Of a stretch of 53,621 nucleotides of DNA, positions 31,546 through 40,699 are shown piece after piece. Source of the DNA: an uncultured Clostridia bacterium (lineage in GTDB: Bacteria; Bacillota; Clostridia; TANB77; CAG-508); contig CALXXE010000014.1 in assembly GCA_944392605.1 (NCBI GenBank), forward strand, positions 1 through 53,621, in the 5' to 3' direction. The number at the start of each line of letters is the position of its first letter. The stretch's first letter is position 1. A program made the translations under genes and the position numbers. Under the pieces are notes generated by a model. That model saw only the letters and a program-made list of their open reading frames with translations. It ran no database searches and had not been told where the DNA came from.

Positions 31546-34500
31546 TTAAATAAAATTTATTTTCCTAAAGTAATTTATATATTTTATTAAATAATTTTTA
31601 TCAATATCTTTCCAATGAAAACCTATATGGCTTAGATATTTTTCAGTAAAGTCACAATCTAGTTTGATTCTAGAAGTATAAACTAATTGTTTGTTTTTAT
31701 CTAAATCATGTATAATCCCAGAAAGAATAGATTTTTTATTATCATCCTTTAATAATTCGTCTATTATGTTATACATTTCGTCATTAGATACAGGTAATAA
31801 TTTATATCCCATTTCATATAAAGTGTCAACTAGTAATTTTATAGATAATAATTTTGTATCATAAATATGAAATACATTACAAGGACTAGTATGGTTGGCA
31901 ATTTTTAATATGGCATTTGCACATAAATCTACAGGAGTTAGTTCAATTTCATGATTTAAAGAATAGTCAGGGAATACTCCCATATTGATAAATGATTGCA
32001 ATCTCTTAGCGAAAGCGTTTTCTTCTACATTTCTTTGGAACATACCATCTGAATATCTATTGGTTATATTACCAATTCTAACAATTTGTGCGTCTAAGCC
32101 ATTTGAAATTGATTCTAATACAATTCGTTCTGCCTCAAATTTTGTTATTGTATATACGTTATTTAAATGTTGTTTAATATATAAATTTCTCTCAGAAAAT
32201 GTATCTTTTTGATCAATGTTTTCAGGTGTTTCAATAATAGATTCTTCTTTTTCACCGTTGCCAGAAATACTTATTGTTGAAACATGAATTAATCGTTTTT
32301 TAAATGTTTTACAAATTTCAACTACATTATAAGTTCCATCAACATTTATTTTTTTAAATAACTCTCTTTGCCCGAAATGTTTAACAATAGCGCCAGAGTT
32401 TATGACGGTTGTAACATTATTTTTTATAATATCTAAATTCTCATTAGAAACACCAATGTTAGGCTTTGTTATATCACCTTCCATTATATGAATTCGGTGT
32501 TTATATTTTTGATAAAATGAATCACCAAAATAGTAAATAAGAGTATTTCTTAATCTTTCACGAGGAATCATATTATCTTTTTGTCTAATAAGACAGTAAA
32601 TATCACCATTATTATTTTTTAAAAATGAGTATATTAAATGTGATCCTAGATATCCAGTAACGCCAATTAATAGGACATTTCCTATATCGATATTTTTCGT
32701 ATTGGATATATTTTCTATTGTGTTTTTTGATAATAATGAGTTTATTTTACTATAATCATAATTTTCTAATGTATCATTAGGTTTATAAGAAATTTTTGTA
32801 GCTAATTCTCTTATAGTAGGAAAATTAAATATATCAGCATATTCAAAATTAAATCCATTCTTTAAGGCTTCTATTTGCATATTAATAGCCAATATAGAAT
32901 CTCCACCTATATCGAAGAAATTATCATCAATTGATATAGAGTTGTTATGTAGGAGTTTTGACCATATTTTTAACAATCTTTTTTCCTTAGAATTTAATTC
33001 TTCTTGTTTTGCAGGATTAACGTTATTATTCATATCAGGTATTGGTAATGCTTTTCTATTGATCTTTCTATTTATAGTATAAGGCATTTCTTTAAGTTGT
33101 ACAAAATAAGTAGGAACCATATAGCTAGGAAGAGATTTCCTTAGAAATTCTCTTACAGTGTTTTCAGGAATTTCTACATTTTTATCACAAACATAATATC
33201 CACATAGAAATTCTCTATCATCTAGCTCTATTTTGTTTACAACAGAAGAAGTTATACCTTCTATACTTTCCATTTTTGTTTCTATTTCTCCAAGTTCTAT
33301 TCTTAAACCACGCAATTTTACTTGGTTATCAATTCTACCAAGACATTGTACTTTACCATCAAAAGTCCATCTACCAATATCACCAGACTTATACATTTTG
33401 CCGTTACCAAAAGGATTATCTAAAAATTTCTCTTTAGTCATTTTTGGTTTTCCTAGATAACCAAGACCAACTTGAATTCCAGAAATATATATCTCTCCAA
33501 CAACGCCAATTGGTAATCTATGTCCATTCTTGTCTAGAATATGTATACCGGTATTCATTATTGGTGGACCTATAGTAATTTTATTTTCTCTATTTAAATT
33601 TTGTACATTTGATAAAACAGTTATTTCGCTAGGGCCATATATATTGTAAATAGTGACACCAGGAGAAAGGTTTCTTAAGTCTTTTACGAATTTTTCAGGT
33701 AAAGGTTCACCACCGAAAACCATATGTTTAATATTAGATAATGCTGAAGGATTTAACCTATTATCATAGTTGATTTTCATAAGGCTAGGGGTAACAGTCA
33801 TGACATCTGCATTATATTTTTTTATCAAAGCATCTAATAATATAGGATTTCTATGCTCTGCATTATTTGCCATTAATACTTTTAAACCATGAGTTAAAGA
33901 TACAAAGATTTCATATACAAATATATCAAAAGGTGTTGATGTAACAGAAGCTATACAATGTTTATTTCCTTCCTTCAAATAATCAAGAACTAGAGTCATA
34001 GCTTTGACCATATTAGCAAATCCAACTTGATGTAGTAGTACACCTTTTGGTACACCTGTAGATCCAGAGGTATATATTACATAAGATAAATCAAAAGGTT
34101 GCACTTTAACATTTGGATTATCAAAATCTTTGTTATACAAATTATTTTCAAGATCTATTTCTATAATATTATTAGCATCTTTAACTTTATCTTTTAAAGC
34201 TTTTTGAACAAGAACATATTCGGCTTTACTATTTTCCAAATAATATTTAGTCCTATTTTCTGGATAAGTAGGATCCAAATTTAAGAAAGCAGCACCAGCT
34301 TTTAAAATTCCAAGCATACATATAATTGTTTCTAAAGAACGATTAGCCATAATAGCTACAATATTATTAGGTTTAACGCCAATATCAATTAAGTAATGAG
34401 CCAAACTATTAGCTTTTTTATTCAACTCAGAATATGTAAGCGTTTTATTATCACAAATTACGGCTATATTATTTTTGTTTTGTTTAACAACATTTTCGAA

Positions 34501-37500
34501 AATAGAAACAACAGTATCATCATTAATTTCACCATCGGTTTTATTATAAAGTGATAGTAATGAGTCCTCTTTTTTAGTTATAATATTTATATTATCTAAA
34601 GATGTAGATAAATTATTATCTAGAGTTTCTAATAAGAATATATAGTGTTCATAAATACTTTCAATTGTTTCTTTATTAAATAAGTCTGTATTATATTCAA
34701 AATTAATATTATATGTAGAAGGAACAATTTCAACTGTCAAATTGAACTTAGAATATGGTATTTTAGAAGCAATTGTTTTTATGTTATTATCCCATAAATA
34801 GTTATTATTCTCGTTTTGATAAGTAAATACAACATCAAATAAAGATGTGTTAGCAGGTATTTTTAAATCTTTTAATAACATATCATAAGGATAAGGTTGA
34901 TTAGACAAGGAATCTAATACTAGTGATTTAACCTTATCAAAAAACTCTTCCAATTTCATTTTACCATCGATACTTAAGTTTAAGACAATATTATTAACAA
35001 ACATACCAATCATATTTTCTAATTGAGATGAATATCTTGATTCTATAGGAGAACCAATAATAATATTTTCTTGACCAGTATATCTATATAGTAAAATATA
35101 TAAAGTAGATAGGAATATCATATAGTCAGAAATACCATATTTTTTAGCTAAATTTGAAACAGAATGGAACAAAGTTTGAGGTATTTTATAATAAACTTTA
35201 CTTCCACTATATGATTTTTTGTCACTTGGCTGATTATCATATGGTAAATTTATAATTGGTATTTCATAATTTTTAAATCTTTTACTCCAGTAATTTTTAA
35301 TAGCTAAAATATTATCACTATTTAGATAATCATTTTCCCAAACAGAATAATCTTTATATTCAATTTCTGAGTTTTCTAGTTTTTTACCATTATATAAGTC
35401 GCAAAATTCAGAAATTAAAATATTTAAAGAAGTTCCGTCCATTATTATATGATGAGTATCTATTAATATTAAAGAAGAATTATTAATATAGTGAAGTTCA
35501 ACTCTTAGTAAAGGGGCAAAGTCCAAGTCAAAAGCTTTTGGAAAATTATCTGCAATTGATTGTATATCACTATTTAATATAATTCCGTCATCATAAAATT
35601 TAACATTGATTTTACATTTATCTAAAACAAATTGCCTAATTTCTCCATTATAAGTTGAAAAATAAGTTCTAAAGCCACTATGTTTTTCAACAATTTTATT
35701 AAAAATAGATTCTACTGTTCCAGGGTTTAAAAGTTCATTGATAATAATTCCACCGCTAATATTATATAAAAGAGAAGACGAGTTGGCTATTTTTGAAGCG
35801 TAGTAAATTCTCTTTTGGGCAGATGACAAAGGATAACTGCTTTCATTAGGAGTTTTAGAGATTGTGTAAATATCCTTGTCTGGAGTAGTATGCTTATCTA
35901 TTAAAGTAGCTAATTTATGGATAGTATTATTTTTATATAAACTTGAAACATTTAAATTAATGCTAAACTCATAATAAATACTTAAAGATAATCTAATAGC
36001 TAATAAAGAGTCTAAGCCTAGCTCAAAAAAATTATCATAAATAGAAATTTTATCTACATTTAACAAATTGCATAACATACTATGTAATTTTATTTCTGTT
36101 AAAGTAGATGGTTTTATATATTTTACAGGTTCAACATCTATATATGGTAAATTTTTTCTATCTATTTTTCCGTTAGGAGTAAGAGGTAATTTGTCTAATA
36201 TTATTATATGATTAGGTATCATGTAATAAGGTAATAGTTCAGCCAATTTATTTTTTATATAATCAGGCGTAATAACAGGGCTAGATGTTGAAATATAACA
36301 ACAAATAGCAGGGACATTATGAATTTCTTTAAATATAGTAACAGAATTACTTACATTTTCAATATCTTTAATACAATTATTTATTTCACTTAATTCAACT
36401 CTATGACCGCGATATTTTATTTGAGAGTCATTTCTTCCAACAAAGTATAAATATCCTTCTTCATTCCAATAACCAATATCTCCGGTTCTATATATCAAAT
36501 TTTCTGATAAAGATTTAATTGTGAAAAAAGCTTCTCTAGTTTTTTCTAAATTATTTAAATAACCTTTAGAAACACTAGTACCAGTAATACAAATTTCTCC
36601 TGGAAAACCAATAGGTTGTAGATTATTTAGAAAATTTAATATAAAAATATTATTATTTTTTAAAGGATATCCAATAGGAACAGTATTTGCATCATTCTTA
36701 TTATATTTATATGGATAAAAAGTAGAGCAAATAGTAGCTTCCGTTGGTCCGTACCCATTTACAATCTCTATATTCTTATTTAATTCTATAAAATGATTTA
36801 AAGTACCATTTCTAATAGCCTCCACTCCAACTAACATTTTATTTACACCAAATTTTTTATTTGAAGTTTTAATAAAATTATATACATCATCTAATACATT
36901 TGGTGGAATATATAAAAATGTAATATTTTCTTTTTCTAAAATATTCACTAAAATTTTTATATCTGTTAATGTGTTTTCAGGGTATAATACAAGTGTGGCA
37001 CCAAAACATAAAGGAGTATAAATTTCAGCAACGCTAACATCAAAAGAAATATTTGTTAAAGACAAGCAATTATCTTTAGATGAAAATTTGTTTTTAAAAC
37101 AGTCATTAAACACATATACAAAATTTATCAAATTTTTATGTGTAAGCATAACGCCTTTTGGTTTCCCTGTAGAGCCAGATGTATATATAACATAACATAA
37201 ATCATTCGAAGAAATATTAACATTCAAATTAGTATCATCAAAGTTATTCAAATTAATTTTGCTTGGATTAATAATATCTATGTCATCAATATTAAGGTTA
37301 CCATTAGATATTAAAAGCCTAGAGTTACTATCTTCTAATATATAATTAACTCTTTCAATTGGATAATCAGGATGCATAGGTAAATAAGCTGCTCCTATTT
37401 TTTGAATTGCCAAAATAGATATAATAAACCAGTCAGACTTGTTCATATAGACCCCAATTATATCTTTTGCTTTGGCTCCTTTAGATAATAAGTATCTTGC

Positions 37501-38985
37501 AAAACGGTTAACAATATTATTTAATTCTAAGTATGAATAAGATTTGTTCTTATAAATCAAAGCAGTTTCTTTTGGATACTTAATAACCATCTCTTCAAAA
37601 AGTTTGATTATATTAGAATCAAGAGGACATTTTAAAGTATGATTATTAAAATCATTTAAAATTTGAGATTTCTCATCATCAGTAATATATTCCACATCTT
37701 TTATAAGGATAGATTCATTACTTAATACTTGAAAAATAATCTTTAAAATGCGCAAATGCCAAGAAGTAATTTCTTCCTCAGTATATTTATTAATTAAGTA
37801 ATCATAATCTATTCTCAAAGTACCAGTATCATTAATATCATATAAGCTAATAGTAAGTTCATCAATTCCTGTACCTGTAAAAAACCAGTTAGTTTCATAA
37901 TTATTAATATCCGGTGTTGCTTTTGTAATTTGATAAGAAACAGAGATATTATATAAATTAGAAATAGAATCATTTTGTTTTCTAACATCTTCAATAATAT
38001 TTATATAAGAATATTTTTGATGTCTAAAGATAGACATTATATTAATATTATTTTTAATTGCAAAATCCGAAAATGAAATATCTGGTAATACATGAGTACG
38101 GAAAGGTATTGTAGATATAAACATACCAGTAGAGTTCTTCTCTTTAAAATTAGTCCTGTTTAAAATCGGTGTACCAATAGCGAAGTCATCAGTATTGGTT
38201 GAATTAGCCATAAAAACAGATATTACAGACATAAAGAAAGAATATACTGATAATTTATGATTTTTACAGTAATCATTAATTTTAAGCATTATATCTTTAT
38301 CAATAAAATATGTAAGTCTAGATGCTTTACGTGAATTATCCAAATTATTTGACTTCTTATGAATAGAAGGAATAGAAACTACATTAGAAAAATCAGATAA
38401 ATAATTTGCCCAAAATTCTTTATCTTTTAAACGTTTTTTACTATCAACATAATTCTCCTCAGAATTTATGAAATCAATGTAAGAAAATGTAGGAGAAATA
38501 TATTCAGTTTTATTAATTAATGAGTGATATATTTTTACAATTTCTTTTATAGTAATTCCAAGAGACCAAGAGTCAGAAATAATATGATGGATATTTAAAA
38601 TAACAGCTGCATATCCATTAGGAAATAAAGCCAATTTAAATTTAAAAAGTGGCGAATTTAATAAAGTAAATTTTTCTTTTACCATTGAATTTTCTAAATT
38701 TTTAAAATCTTCCATAGAAGAAATATTTTCAACATCTATATCAAAAGGTTTAAAATCAACCAAATATTGCATAGGTTTACTGTTTTCTAAAGTCAATTGA
38801 ATTCTAAAGCTGTCATTTTTGCTAACTAATATATTTATAGCTTTTTTTAATAAATTTATATTTATATTTTCTTTAATAAGTCCTGAAGCACAAATGTTAC
38901 ATATATTAGTACCAGAATAATAAAATTCCATATTCCAAATATTTTTTTGTGGGTTTGTTAGCTCATAAACATCCTTTTTTAACAT
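31546..38985 (-). CDS. Two-module nonribosomal peptide synthetase, C-A-T-C-A-T-R
   Basis: 2479 residues. Domain order with landmark residues: starter C (HHIISDSW near 135), A1 (YTSGSTGKPKG near 600, GYGPTEATIC, NGKIDR), T1 (FFELGLDSL near 995), C2 (HHIIMDG near 1180), A2 (YTSGSTGVPKG near 1640, IYGPSEITVL), T2 (FFDIGGDSI near 2030), and a C-terminal thioester reductase (GVTGYLG near 2110, catalytic Tyr and Lys in VYTITKFEAE near 2280). The initial C domain suggests N-acylation of the first amino acid; the R domain releases an aldehyde reductively. Hand-derived ten-residue codes are DVAYLGGICK (A1) and DIYTVGIVLK (A2); I cannot assign substrates. All catalytic motifs look intact. ATG 38985 follows AAGG by eight bases; the upstream GTG is inside the binding site. 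No phosphopantetheinyl transferase or exporter is nearby. Confidence 0.96.
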   Translation of the reverse strand: MLKKDVYELTNPQKNIWNMEFYYSGTNICNICASGLIKENININLLKKAINILVSKNDSFRIQLTLENSKPMQYLVDFKPFDIDVENISSMEDFKNLENSMVKEKFTLLNSPLFKFKLALFPNGYAAVILNIHHIISDSWSLGITIKEIVKIYHSLINKTEYISPTFSYIDFINSEENYVDSKKRLKDKEFWANYLSDFSNVVSIPSIHKKSNNLDNSRKASRLTYFIDKDIMLKINDYCKNHKLSVYSFFMSVISVFMANSTNTDDFAIGTPILNRTNFKEKNSTGMFISTIPFRTHVLPDISFSDFAIKNNINIMSIFRHQKYSYINIIEDVRKQNDSISNLYNISVSYQITKATPDINNYETNWFFTGTGIDELTISLYDINDTGTLRIDYDYLINKYTEEEITSWHLRILKIIFQVLSNESILIKDVEYITDDEKSQILNDFNNHTLKCPLDSNIIKLFEEMVIKYPKETALIYKNKSYSYLELNNIVNRFARYLLSKGAKAKDIIGVYMNKSDWFIISILAIQKIGAAYLPMHPDYPIERVNYILEDSNSRLLISNGNLNIDDIDIINPSKINLNNFDDTNLNVNISSNDLCYVIYTSGSTGKPKGVMLTHKNLINFVYVFNDCFKNKFSSKDNCLSLTNISFDVSVAEIYTPLCFGATLVLYPENTLTDIKILVNILEKENITFLYIPPNVLDDVYNFIKTSNKKFGVNKMLVGVEAIRNGTLNHFIELNKNIEIVNGYGPTEATICSTFYPYKYNKNDANTVPIGYPLKNNNIFILNFLNNLQPIGFPGEICITGTSVSKGYLNNLEKTREAFFTIKSLSENLIYRTGDIGYWNEEGYLYFVGRNDSQIKYRGHRVELSEINNCIKDIENVSNSVTIFKEIHNVPAICCYISTSSPVITPDYIKNKLAELLPYYMIPNHIIILDKLPLTPNGKIDRKNLPYIDVEPVKYIKPSTLTEIKLHSMLCNLLNVDKISIYDNFFELGLDSLLAIRLSLSIYYEFSINLNVSSLYKNNTIHKLATLIDKHTTPDKDIYTISKTPNESSYPLSSAQKRIYYASKIANSSSLLYNISGGIIINELLNPGTVESIFNKIVEKHSGFRTYFSTYNGEIRQFVLDKCKINVKFYDDGIILNSDIQSIADNFPKAFDLDFAPLLRVELHYINNSSLILIDTHHIIMDGTSLNILISEFCDLYNGKKLENSEIEYKDYSVWENDYLNSDNILAIKNYWSKRFKNYEIPIINLPYDNQPSDKKSYSGSKVYYKIPQTLFHSVSNLAKKYGISDYMIFLSTLYILLYRYTGQENIIIGSPIESRYSSQLENMIGMFVNNIVLNLSIDGKMKLEEFFDKVKSLVLDSLSNQPYPYDMLLKDLKIPANTSLFDVVFTYQNENNNYLWDNNIKTIASKIPYSKFNLTVEIVPSTYNINFEYNTDLFNKETIESIYEHYIFLLETLDNNLSTSLDNINIITKKEDSLLSLYNKTDGEINDDTVVSIFENVVKQNKNNIAVICDNKTLTYSELNKKANSLAHYLIDIGVKPNNIVAIMANRSLETIICMLGILKAGAAFLNLDPTYPENRTKYYLENSKAEYVLVQKALKDKVKDANNIIEIDLENNLYNKDFDNPNVKVQPFDLSYVIYTSGSTGVPKGVLLHQVGFANMVKAMTLVLDYLKEGNKHCIASVTSTPFDIFVYEIFVSLTHGLKVLMANNAEHRNPILLDALIKKYNADVMTVTPSLMKINYDNRLNPSALSNIKHMVFGGEPLPEKFVKDLRNLSPGVTIYNIYGPSEITVLSNVQNLNRENKITIGPPIMNTGIHILDKNGHRLPIGVVGEIYISGIQVGLGYLGKPKMTKEKFLDNPFGNGKMYKSGDIGRWTFDGKVQCLGRIDNQVKLRGLRIELGEIETKMESIEGITSSVVNKIELDDREFLCGYYVCDKNVEIPENTVREFLRKSLPSYMVPTYFVQLKEMPYTINRKINRKALPIPDMNNNVNPAKQEELNSKEKRLLKIWSKLLHNNSISIDDNFFDIGGDSILAINMQIEALKNGFNFEYADIFNFPTIRELATKISYKPNDTLENYDYSKINSLLSKNTIENISNTKNIDIGNVLLIGVTGYLGSHLIYSFLKNNNGDIYCLIRQKDNMIPRERLRNTLIYYFGDSFYQKYKHRIHIMEGDITKPNIGVSNENLDIIKNNVTTVINSGAIVKHFGQRELFKKINVDGTYNVVEICKTFKKRLIHVSTISISGNGEKEESIIETPENIDQKDTFSERNLYIKQHLNNVYTITKFEAERIVLESISNGLDAQIVRIGNITNRYSDGMFQRNVEENAFAKRLQSFINMGVFPDYSLNHEIELTPVDLCANAILKIANHTSPCNVFHIYDTKLLSIKLLVDTLYEMGYKLLPVSNDEMYNIIDELLKDDNKKSILSGIIHDLDKNKQLVYTSRIKLDCDFTEKYLSHIGFHWKDIDKNYLIKYINYFRKINFI

Positions 38986-39024
38986 TTTTCTCACCTTATA
39001 TTAAAAATAAATTTATCTAGTCAA

Positions 39025-39054
39025 ATTATATATATATTTGTCTTAAAATGTCAA
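39025..39054 (-). promoter_or_regulatory. Promoter of the NRPS-kinase operon
   Basis: Minus strand TTGACA (39049-39054), 18-base spacer, TATAAT (39025-39030), about 30 bases from the ribosome binding site. Both hexamers are consensus, so basal expression may be substantial. Confidence 0.75.
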
Positions 39055-39117
39055 GGGATTATGGAGGTTCTTTGGCGCATTTTTTAAATAAAAAACTTAT
39101 GTGAATTATAAAAAATA

Positions 39118-39174
39118 TTTCCTTATTCTCATATTTATTTATTAAACTTTGATTAAAATATGAAAATAAGGAAA
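39118..39174. repeat. Long inverted repeat between the NRPS operon and htrA
   Basis: Arms of 19 bases (TTTCCTTATTCTCATATTT at 39118-39136 and its complement at 39156-39174 with one mismatch), loop of 19 bases. It lies immediately upstream of the htrA ribosome binding site, in the 200-base divergent intergenic region. There is no T-run on either side, so it is more likely an operator or a leader RNA structure than a terminator. Confidence 0.6.
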
Positions 39175-39196
39175 CAATATTTTTGAGGTGGAATAT

Positions 39197-40333
39197 TTGG
39201 TAAAGAGAAAGAAAAATAAATCAAGAAAAATAATATTTATTTCTATTTTTTTAATATTTATTTGGATATTTGGATTTTATTTATATACTACATACCAGAA
39301 TATAGAAATAAATGAAAGTAATTACACAGCTGAAAGGCAACAATCCACAATAGAAGAACAAACTGTGGAAAAGGTAGAAGAAAATAGTAAGACAGTTGCA
39401 GATATGATAGAGGAAACAACAGAAAAGGTAGTAGGAATTTCAAAACTAAAGAATACAGGAAGTAGTATATTTTCTAGTAATGAAGAAAATGATTTAGGCT
39501 TAGGAACAGGATTTATAGTAACAGCTGATGGTTATATAGTAAGTAATAGTCATGTAACAGGAGAAAAGTACAGTAAATGCTATGTAACATTAGAAAATGG
39601 AAATAACTATGAAGGAACTGTGGCTTGGAGTGATACAGATTTAGACTTGTCTATTGTAAAAATAAATAGCAAAAATTTGCCATATGTGAGTTTAGGAGAT
39701 TCTAGTTCAATTAGAGTAGGGGAAACTGTTTATGCGATAGGAAACCCAATAGGGTTTGAATTTAGAAGAACAGTAACATCAGGAATTATAAGTGCAAAAA
39801 ATAGAACAATAAAAATAGAAGAAGAAAATAAAACTTCCTATATGACAGATTTAATACAAACAGATGCAACAATAAACCCTGGAAATAGTGGGGGACCGTT
39901 AATATATCCAAATGGAAATGTCATTGGAATTAATACTGTTAAAATATCAACAGCAGAAGGTATAGGTTTTGCAATACCAATTAATATAATAAAGCCAATA
40001 ATAGAAAGTTTTAAAAAGACGGGAACATTTGAGGAAGCGACAATCGGAATTTATGCTTACGATAAAGAGGTAATACCATATTTAAACTCTAGTTATAATA
40101 CAATTAATTTTGATACAGGAATATATGTAGAACAAATTACAAAAAATGGCCCAGCGGATAATACAGAACTAAAAGAAGGAGATATTATCACAAATATAGA
40201 TGGTAAAGAATTAAATACGATGAATGATTTAAGAGAATATATTTATACCAAAAAGCCAAATGATGAAGTAACACTTAAAGTTACAAGAGGTAAAATAAGT
40301 AAAGAGATAAAACTAGTATTAGGAAAAAAATAG
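39197..40333 (+). CDS. htrA: HtrA/DegP-like membrane-anchored serine protease
   Basis: 378 residues: basic N-terminus, one membrane helix (11-29), a linker, a trypsin-like protease domain and one PDZ domain. Catalytic triad: His in YIVSNSHVTG, Asp in DTDLDLSIVKI, Ser in NPGNSGGPLI. PDZ: GIYVEQITKNGPADNTELKEGDII. HtrA proteins degrade misfolded extracytoplasmic proteins under envelope stress. GTG 39188 overlaps the GAGG ribosome binding site; TTG 39197 is eight bases downstream and gives a typical basic start (VKRKKNKSRK). It is divergent from the NRPS. Confidence 0.93.
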   Translation: MVKRKKNKSRKIIFISIFLIFIWIFGFYLYTTYQNIEINESNYTAERQQSTIEEQTVEKVEENSKTVADMIEETTEKVVGISKLKNTGSSIFSSNEENDLGLGTGFIVTADGYIVSNSHVTGEKYSKCYVTLENGNNYEGTVAWSDTDLDLSIVKINSKNLPYVSLGDSSSIRVGETVYAIGNPIGFEFRRTVTSGIISAKNRTIKIEEENKTSYMTDLIQTDATINPGNSGGPLIYPNGNVIGINTVKISTAEGIGFAIPINIIKPIIESFKKTGTFEEATIGIYAYDKEVIPYLNSSYNTINFDTGIYVEQITKNGPADNTELKEGDIITNIDGKELNTMNDLREYIYTKKPNDEVTLKVTRGKISKEIKLVLGKK

Positions 40334-40390
40334 CAAAAGAAAAACCCAAAGCAAAGCAATGGGAAAAGATAATTCTTTTTTTAAAGAAGG

Positions 40391-40582
40391 CTAGTCGTCA
40401 GTGACGTCATCAAACCAAACTGAATTGAACTTACCGTAAAGCCCTTCAAGGATGTAGTCGGTCTGCCAAGGGTACACGTCTTCCTTGATGACAGTGTACT
40501 CTTGCCCTACGACCAAAATGGACGGATTAGAACAATTGTAGTAGCTTTCAGTACCACCGTTATAGCGAACCTTCTTTGCCAT
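40391..40582 (-). CDS. Small hypothetical protein of atypical base composition
   Basis: 63 residues: MAKKVRYNGGTESYYNCS, then a compact beta-rich sequence with VGQEYTVIKED, WQTDYILEG and a FNSVWFDDV end. The pattern resembles small proteins found in mobile regions of Firmicutes, but I cannot name the family. By my count 87 of 192 bases are G or C (about 45%), far above the neighbours, and codon use is mixed (GTC, ACG, CCC, GTG), so it is probably a recent import. ATG follows AAAGGAGGA. It has its own consensus promoter and a palindrome at the transcription start. Confidence 0.7.
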   Translation of the reverse strand: MAKKVRYNGGTESYYNCSNPSILVVGQEYTVIKEDVYPWQTDYILEGLYGKFNSVWFDDVTDD

Positions 40583-40624
40583 GAATTTCCTCCTTTGCAA
40601 TCGCAATACTTATGCTGCCACACA

Positions 40625-40657
40625 TTAGATGAATAGGAGTAGAAACAATTCATCTAA
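40625..40657. repeat. Palindrome at the transcription start of the 40391-40582 gene
   Basis: Perfect ten-base arms TTAGATGAAT / ATTCATCTAA, 13-base spacer. It begins right at the predicted +1 of the minus-strand promoter, so it is either an operator or a 5' mRNA hairpin. Confidence 0.55.
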
Positions 40658-40662
40658 GCACG

Positions 40663-40691
40663 ATTATAACATAATTAACATAAATAGTCAA
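40663..40691 (-). promoter_or_regulatory. Promoter of the 40391-40582 gene
   Basis: Minus strand TTGACT (40686-40691), 17-base spacer, TATAAT (40663-40668). Confidence 0.8.
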
Positions 40692-40699
40692 AATCATGG

